From JASEGV01 sp947085285 (lineage in GTDB: Bacteria; Bacteroidota; Ignavibacteria; UBA10030; BY39), in contig CAMTVZ010000046.1 in assembly GCA_947085285.1 (NCBI GenBank), forward strand, positions 1-6,823: DNA of 6,823 nucleotides. The letters run 5' to 3'. Positions 6,101 through 6,823 of the stretch are shown here, in pieces (positions within the stretch are counted from its first letter, which is position 1; every line of letters starts with the position of its first letter). Below the pieces are notes generated by a model. The model saw only the letters and a program-made list of their open reading frames with translations. It was not told where the DNA came from and searched no databases. The position numbers were made by a program, and so were the translations under genes.

Positions 6101-6823
6101 AATATTGAACCGGTATTAACATTGAAATTTATCGGACCAGTCGTAGAATCATTCACAATTGTCAATGTTTGTAAACCCGATTTATTGAAAACAAACCTTC
6201 CACCGCCCGGCAAAGTTGTCGAATTTTGAGTAGTTGCATGCGACAATGAGAAATCGCCATACAAGTTCCAGACTGATGTACCAGAACCACCTTGGCTGCC
6301 TCTCGATATTGAAAAATTTGTCCAAGCTTTATTTGCAGGATTTCCTGTTACAATAACATTACCCTCAATGTTTATTATAACATGAGTATTAGCGGTACTT
6401 GTCCCATTCGATGTTACCGAAACTTGATTAGATGCATTTGAGGTGCTGCCATCAATTATAAGATTACCTTTTACAGTTACAGTTGCCGAAATACCTGAAA
6501 GCGGCGCACACCACTGCCATCTGCCAGAACCTGTATTTCTTACTGTCACATTTCCACCGATAGTAATTGGCGCAGATGTTGAAGTCCCACCCCACCCCAT
6601 GTTCAGGCTTCCACTCCAATTGGGACAGTCGACAATGAAGTGATGAAAATTTTGATTTGCATTGATGCCGGTAGTTGCACCTGCCACACCTGTAATAATA
6701 CAAGTTGAACCGGTATTCCACGTAGCAGTTGGAATACCTTGACCTGATGCTGGTGGATGGTTAAGTTCATAAGTGCCATTAATTGTCCATGTACCAGAAA
6801 TCTTTTTAATAACTCCTGTTTCT
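3115..6823 (-). CDS. Large multidomain T9SS-exported surface protein with InlB B-type repeats (5'-partial)
   Basis: The frame stays open to the right edge, giving 1235 residues in the window; the true start lies outside. A GTG at 6685-6687 could be read as a start, but the 45 codons upstream continue the same Gly/Thr/Asn-rich sequence and no ribosome site precedes it. Numbering from the edge: residues 1 to about 430 are beta-solenoid-like, with a module at 319-345 (DLTINNSAGVNL, then VNGTLALISG) also found in the downstream gene. Residues about 430-497 (RYWNLTQ to FSDFALGD) match a second shared module. Residues about 498-572 are a divergent InlB B-type repeat, and 574 to about 787 are three 72-residue repeats with GW(T/S)F-x-GWS cores, as in the divergent InlB B-repeat family. 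Residues about 788-1138 are unrecognised. Residues about 1140-1235 are a T9SS sorting domain (NYPNPFNP at 1148-1155). Probable cell-surface adhesin or coat protein; function inferred from architecture only. Confidence 0.9.
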   Translation of the reverse strand, partial: ETGVIKKISGTWTINGTYELNHPPASGQGIPTATWNTGSTCIITGVAGATTGINANQNFHHFIVDCPNWSGSLNMGWGGTSTSAPITIGGNVTVRNTGSGRWQWCAPLSGISATVTVKGNLIIDGSTSNASNQVSVTSNGTSTANTHVIINIEGNVIVTGNPANKAWTNFSISRGSQGGSGTSVWNLYGDFSLSHATTQNSTTLPGGGRFVFNKSGLQTLTIVNDSTTGPINFNVNTGSILDVGSSVIKGGGSFVLSSGAGIISNHPSGIKGNITSTGTSTGATPGGNSFSPAANYTFNAAVPQSCGFTAPIRIVTVNDLTINNSAGVNLDTSITVNGTLALISGIFSTNPNNLTVAGNISGASSSSYVDGNLSLIYSGVGSKTFHIGKGGNYRPLSLNFTQLNGTSTVTAEQFELPLSGTIPPNVNLFNDRYWNLTQSGGSNYIYDVTFDGSGFSPVGPPVVFKKDGQVIDVYDAAEPLYTVTGLSSFSDFALGDRKTFTITATAGPNGSISPSGTVVVLYGANQSFNITPNPNYIIHDVLVDGSSVGALSEYTFTNVTSNRTIHAQFRILSYPLNVTVVGGGTVTKSPDLEFYEHGTEVTLTATPNLGWTFVGWSGDVVSNANPIIVTMNSAKNITATFEINKYPLNITIVGNGSVIKNPDLPLYDHGTTVTLTAVPQEGWSFDGWSDDIISEVNPIVVTMNEEKDITATFTKNEYTLNIDIVGEGDVVVVPDLPFYEHGTSVTLTATPNLGWTFTGWSGDVVSNSNPLIVVMNSQKNITANFSKIISTKYRTFLPESLVTLDAKGNILKAVKRKPIGAYWEFVLVNNTGSAQSELNIQFKNDVNFSRGIDAAPFNSVSGDTKKKFKFTGATIPAGDTVIVKGYSAKGKLQQIKKAFFGATEPKPNPAVNLNPAFQRLEFPMPTYANLIGEIYRAHPSGMIIGKVKSDSAKYYGWVNLNKAGNVQKSLYDKKADEGIHTGEPRYFDYFANEKKFVKEQKSLSPTKHDNALFAEIVAIKLAILASAYGHTEDGGGFGELEYVGTLNQFYGKSISEIVNIISEAMTIYTGNDADYNEFYDLLRSINEAFSGPIDTVSFANNNKTVLTGVADLSDVDFLIENVAREKVKIVNNYDYSIEVPSTFELSQNYPNPFNPTTTIEFTIPEDAIVTLKIYNLLGQEVAVLAENELFSSGKNSLEFDAAKLPSGIYFYRINAEVAGDQMQKFSQVKKMVLMK
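4456..5103 (-). repeat. Three in-frame 216-bp repeats encoding 72-residue InlB B-type domains
   Basis: Copy A is 4888-5103, B 4672-4887 and C 4456-4671; each begins at a Tyr codon (5101, 4885, 4669), so the period is exactly 216 bp. Each has YxLN(V/I), an (E/D)HGT(E/T/S)VTLTA segment, a GW(T/S)F-x-GWS core and a closing (N/D)ITA(T/N)F strand. Copies A and C are closest: 32 bases at 4985-5016 are identical to 4553-4584, exactly two periods apart, while B differs there. A more diverged fourth domain precedes them at about 5110-5331. In known families such repeats form small beta-rich stalk modules on surface proteins. Confidence 0.9.

Noticed and set aside
6685..6687. GTG as the start codon of the larger gene
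   Set aside because: The frame is open for 45 further codons to the window edge with the same repeat-protein composition, there is no Shine-Dalgarno sequence, and no signal peptide follows.
3115..6823. Enzyme (peptidase or polysaccharide lyase) function for the larger protein
   Set aside because: Solenoid-like repeats can belong to lyases, but no catalytic motif such as HExxH, GxSxG or a lyase Asp/Lys/Arg set could be identified.

Overview
The window looks like chromosome from a moderately AT-rich member of the Fibrobacteres-Chlorobi-Bacteroidetes group, most plausibly an Ignavibacteria-like (Ignavibacteriota) or related uncultured lineage. Both genes end in a type IX secretion system (T9SS) sorting domain of the 'QNYPNPFNP(S/T)T' flavour. 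That form is typical of Ignavibacteria and neighbouring phyla, less so of classical Flavobacteria. The lineage is inferred from protein style only; there is no rRNA or other marker here.

Layout: everything coding lies on the minus strand. Reading in the direction of transcription, from the right edge leftwards, the first gene is a very large surface/secreted protein (3115-6823). Its N terminus lies beyond the right edge. It has a beta-solenoid-like N-terminal part, four InlB B-type repeats (three of exactly 72 residues each), about 350 residues of unrecognised sequence, and a T9SS sorting domain. A 321-bp spacer (2794-3114) follows; it carries three 30-bp tandem hairpin repeats, a further hairpin and a short palindrome. 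The second gene (262-2793) is complete: 843 residues with a signal peptide, beta-solenoid-like repeats, an Ig/FN3-like segment and a T9SS sorting domain. The last 261 bp (1-261) are non-coding and hold three more palindromic elements.

Both proteins are expected to be exported by Sec, moved across the outer membrane by the T9SS (not encoded here), and left on the surface or released. They share recognisable modules, so they look like members of one expanded, domain-shuffled family of adhesin- or coat-like proteins. No enzymatic domain, RNA gene, CRISPR array, transposase or phage gene was seen. The least explained items are the unrecognised region of the larger protein and the dense, varied collection of palindromic elements in both spacers.
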